Assembly (NCBI RefSeq): GCF_018784445.1
Contig: NZ_WQOH01000052.1
Location: 228,136 to 292,135 of the forward strand
DNA length: 64,000 bases
DNA from: Gemmiger formicilis
GTDB taxonomy: Bacteria; Bacillota; Clostridia; Oscillospirales; Ruminococcaceae
Direction of reading: 5' to 3'
The notes beneath the pieces were generated by a model, which was given only the letters and a program-made list of their open reading frames with translations, was not told where the DNA came from and ran no database searches. Below, piece after piece: positions 61,613-64,000 of this stretch. The stretch's first letter is position 1. The number at the start of each line of letters is the position of its first letter. The translations under genes and the position numbers were made by a program.

Positions 61613-61641
61613 AGTATAACTGCATAAATATGTAAAGTCAA
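61613..61641 (-). promoter_or_regulatory. Promoter of the amino-acid transporter operon
   Basis: On the minus strand TTGACT (61636-61641) lies 17 bp from TATACT (61613-61618). Confidence 0.8.
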
Positions 61642-61728
61642 TGTATATTTAATAACTTCGGCGTTTTACATGGGCAGAGCAGGGGAGTGGAAAGTTTTTT
61701 GTGCAAACTGGCGGGAGCGGAATATAAA

Positions 61729-61869
61729 GCCTCTCTTGTCAAAGGGAGGTGCCGAGCACAGCGAGGCGGAGGGATTCCAGCCACCCGCGGTATGACGAGC
61801 GGTTATGGCAAAGCCCGTCGGAATCCCTCCGGCCGCCTGCGGCGTCCACCTCCCTTTTACAAGGGAGGC
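61729..61869. repeat. Family C MITE-like repeat, inverted copy
   Basis: GCCTCTCTTGTCAAAGGGAGG and CCTCCCTTTTACAAGGGAGGC terminal hairpins (given split in family C terms: about 20-nt each) bound 141 bp. It is the 39824-39965 element in the opposite orientation. It lies between the divergent transporter and thrS promoters. Confidence 0.82.
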
Positions 61870-61891
61870 TTTTCCTCCCAAAAATTCCCCC

Positions 61892-61920
61892 TTGACTTCC
61901 CACTTTGCTTGTGCTATAAA
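61892..61920 (+). promoter_or_regulatory. thrS promoter
   Basis: TTGACT (61892-61897) lies 17 bp from TATAAA (61915-61920). Confidence 0.75.
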
Positions 61921-61924
61921 TAGA

Positions 61925-62197
61925 GTAACTTCATCCTGTACAAAGCCATGAGGCAGACAACCGGGGTGCAGGGTCCTGTATCAGAGACGACCGCCGCAGC
62001 AAACGTTGCGTGGTGCAAGCGGTCTTGCAGCGGCCCGCAGCCTTACCACTGCCGAGCGCGGGGGCGAACCCCCGCCGGGTACGGCCCGTTACAGCCGACA
62101 CGAGCGGCGCTTACCTTATATATAAGCGCAATTTGGGTGGAACCGTGGAGCTTACCGCTTCATCCCTTTTTGAATGTGAGGGATGGAGCGTTTTTTA
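61925..62197 (+). promoter_or_regulatory. T-box leader of thrS
   Basis: The conserved T-box sequence AATTTGGGTGGAACCGTGG is at 62130-62148. It is followed by a terminator: CGCTTCATCCCT (62156-62167) with AGGGATGGAGCG (62179-62190), then six T. Upstream 61930-62125 is GC-rich and should fold into stem I and neighbours. Uncharged tRNA-Thr would stabilise the antiterminator and allow thrS transcription. The TGGA bulge would pair with a tRNA ending in U73-CCA. I could not fix the specifier codon; an ACC at 62045-62047 is one candidate. Confidence 0.9.
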
Positions 62198-62226
62198 TTG
62201 CACAAATGCAAAAGGAGCGTACAATC

Positions 62227-64000
62227 ATGAAGATCATCTACAAAGACGGCACCGTTGCCGAGTGCCCGCAGGAAGAAGAACTGCACGTTCTGCGCCACAC
62301 GGCTGCCCACATCATGGCCCAGGCCATCAAGCGCCTCTACCCGCAGGCGGATTTTGCCTTCGGCCCTGCCACCGAGAACGGCTTCTACTATGACGTCGAC
62401 CTTGGCGACACCAAGCTGACCGACGAGGACCTGGCCGCCATCGAAAAAGAAATGAAGAAGATCTGCAAAGAGAATCTTCCCATCAAGCCGTTCATCCTGC
62501 CCCGCGACGAGGCTGTCAAGCTGATGGAGGAGCGCCAGGAGCACTACAAGATCGAGCATATGGCCGATCTGGCCGACGAGACCGAGTTCAGCTTCTACCA
62601 GCAGGGCGAGTACGTTGATATGTGCATCGGACCCCACCTGACCTACACCAAGGCGCTGAAGGCGTTTAAAATCACCCAGCAGTCCGGCGCGTACTGGAAG
62701 AACGACAAAGAGAACAAGATGCTGACCCGCATCAACGGCGTGGCCTTCCGCAATCAGGAGGAGCTGGATGCCTGGGAGAAGCAGCAGCAGGAGGCCCGTG
62801 AGCGCGACCACCGCAAGATCGGCAAGGAAATGCGCCTGTTCATGACCGACGACCTCGTCGGCCGCGGCCTGCCGATGTTCCTGCCCAACGGTTACACCGT
62901 CTGGCAGCAGTTGGAAGATTATATCAAGGGCAAGGAGCGCGAGCGCGGCTACCTGCACGTCATGACCCCCTGCATCGGCACGGTGAACCTGTACAAGACC
63001 TCCGGTCACTGGGATCACTACCGCGAGAATATGTTCCCCGCCATGGAGATGGAGGGCGAGAGCTACGTGCTGCGCCCCATGAACTGCCCCCATCACATGA
63101 TGATTTACGCCAACCAGCCCCACAGCTACCGCCAGCTGCCTATCCGCATCGGCGAGATTGCCCACGACTTCCGCTATGAGTCCTCCGGCACGCTGAAGGG
63201 CATCGAGCGCGGCCGCCACTTCTGCCAGAACGACGCCCACCTGTTCTGCACGCCCGAGCAGATCAAGAGCGAAGTTGCCAACGTCTGCGCCCTGATTTTC
63301 GACGTCTACAAGGACTTCAACATCACGGATTATCGCTGTGTTCTGTCCCTGCGCGACCCCGCTGACAAGAAGAAATACCATGACGACGACGCTATGTGGA
63401 ACCATGCCGAGAACGCCCTGCGCGAGGTCCTGACCGAGCTGGGCATCCACTTCACCGAGGAGATCGGCGAGGCCGCGTTCTACGGCCCGAAGCTGGACGT
63501 CAACGTCAAGCCCGCCGTCGGTGCCGAGTACACGCTGTCCACCTGCCAGCTGGACTTCTGCCTGCCCGCCAAGTTCCACCTGACCTATGTGGACAAGGAC
63601 GGCAGCGAAAAGACCCCCGTCGTACTGCACCGCGCCATCCTCGGCTCTCTTGACCGTTTCATGGCCTACCTGATCGAGGAGACCAAGGGCCGTTTCCCGA
63701 CCTGGCTGGCCCCGACGCAGGTCAAGGTGCTGCCGGTCAGCGAAAAGACGCTGGACTACGCCAAGGACGTGGCCGCCAAGCTGCAGGCCGCCGGTGTCCG
63801 CGTTGTGCTGGATGAGTCCAACGAGAAGATTGGCTACAAGATCCGCCAGGCCCAGCAGGTTGACCGCGTACCGTATATGCTGGTTCTGGGCGCGAAGGAA
63901 GTCGAGGCCAACAACATCAGCGTCCGCGACCGCAAGGGCGAGACCACGACGATGGAGCTGGATGCCTTCATCGCCAAGGTTGTTGATGAAATCAAGAACC
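62227..64000 (+). CDS. thrS: Threonyl-tRNA synthetase, 3' truncated by the window
   Basis: 591 residues visible, nearly the whole protein. The editing domain starts almost at once (LRHTAAHIMAQAIKRLYP, the HxxxH metal site); only about 18 residues precede it, so the N-terminal TGS domain found in most ThrRS is missing. The catalytic core shows MNCPHHMMIY (zinc Cys), motif 2 DFRYESSGTLKGIERGRHF and motif 3 VLHRAILGSLDRF. The anticodon domain begins near LAPTQVKVLPVS. AAAGGAG gives the start. Expression is under the T-box upstream. Confidence 0.96.
   Translation, partial: MKIIYKDGTVAECPQEEELHVLRHTAAHIMAQAIKRLYPQADFAFGPATENGFYYDVDLGDTKLTDEDLAAIEKEMKKICKENLPIKPFILPRDEAVKLMEERQEHYKIEHMADLADETEFSFYQQGEYVDMCIGPHLTYTKALKAFKITQQSGAYWKNDKENKMLTRINGVAFRNQEELDAWEKQQQEARERDHRKIGKEMRLFMTDDLVGRGLPMFLPNGYTVWQQLEDYIKGKERERGYLHVMTPCIGTVNLYKTSGHWDHYRENMFPAMEMEGESYVLRPMNCPHHMMIYANQPHSYRQLPIRIGEIAHDFRYESSGTLKGIERGRHFCQNDAHLFCTPEQIKSEVANVCALIFDVYKDFNITDYRCVLSLRDPADKKKYHDDDAMWNHAENALREVLTELGIHFTEEIGEAAFYGPKLDVNVKPAVGAEYTLSTCQLDFCLPAKFHLTYVDKDGSEKTPVVLHRAILGSLDRFMAYLIEETKGRFPTWLAPTQVKVLPVSEKTLDYAKDVAAKLQAAGVRVVLDESNEKIGYKIRQAQQVDRVPYMLVLGAKEVEANNISVRDRKGETTTMELDAFIAKVVDEIKN

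Overview
The window looks like a piece of a high-GC, butyrate-forming Gram-positive gut anaerobe of the Clostridia. The best guess is Oscillospiraceae/Ruminococcaceae near Gemmiger, Subdoligranulum or Faecalibacterium. This rests on a complete acetyl-CoA to butyrate pathway, T-box control of thrS, a CD1247-type protein after efp, DUF4358 and YitT proteins, strong AGGAGG ribosome sites and lipoprotein signals. The placement is inference from gene content; no 16S rRNA is present.

Layout. 1-5.8 kb: end of a HAD phosphatase, a membrane-anchored XRE regulator, ung, a lipoprotein, a YitT protein and an XRE-VanZ fusion. 6.1-15.6 kb: the butyrate block. ptb-buk runs leftward. coaD-thl-crt-hbd-bcd-etfB-etfA runs rightward. 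The shared spacer has a Rex-like operator at each promoter. 15.6-16.9 kb: a DUF4358 lipoprotein and 5-formyl-THF cyclo-ligase. 17.0-23.4 kb: a surface polysaccharide cluster (rfbC, ABC export pair, two tandem-domain GT2 enzymes) with a RAYT transposase gene threaded between the two GT2 genes. 23.6-34 kb: cysE, then a pyrimidine operon (pyrC-F-K-D-E-carA-carB, no pyrB) behind a leader peptide plus terminator that resembles the enterobacterial pyrBI attenuator. 34-39.3 kb: sucrose uptake and catabolism (scrR, scrA, scrB, scrK) with LacI-type operators. 39.4-46 kb: HU, PPi-type phosphofructokinase, a Cof phosphatase, DUF1624 protein, rpsU, YqeG, an endonuclease IV-like protein, efp and a zinc-ribbon protein. 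46-58.7 kb: a leftward polysaccharide operon with Wzm/Wzt ABC export, glycosyltransferases, a DUF2142 giant membrane protein and a three-gene set (DRE-TIM aldolase, KdsC-like phosphatase, KdsB-like cytidylyltransferase). That set could make and activate a 3-deoxy-ulosonic acid without KdsA or NeuB. 59-61.5 kb: an amino-acid ABC transporter whose binding protein carries a premature amber codon. 61.9 kb to the end: T-box leader and thrS, cut by the window edge.

Three families of palindromic intergenic repeats are scattered through the window. Family A (about 90 bp, TGTAGGGG...CCCCTACA, a hairpin at each end) matches two palindromes that lie in frame inside the RAYT gene, so a RAYT/REP partnership is likely. 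Families B (ends CTTCCCC...GGGGAAG) and C (ends GCCTCCCTT...AAGGGAGGC) are larger MITE-like elements. Several copies sit inside operons.

The two most interesting systems are the possible KdsA-independent CMP-ulosonate pathway with a sialyltransferase-like glycosyltransferase and a Wzt carbohydrate-binding exporter, and the RAYT gene that carries the hairpins of the genome's dispersed repeats.
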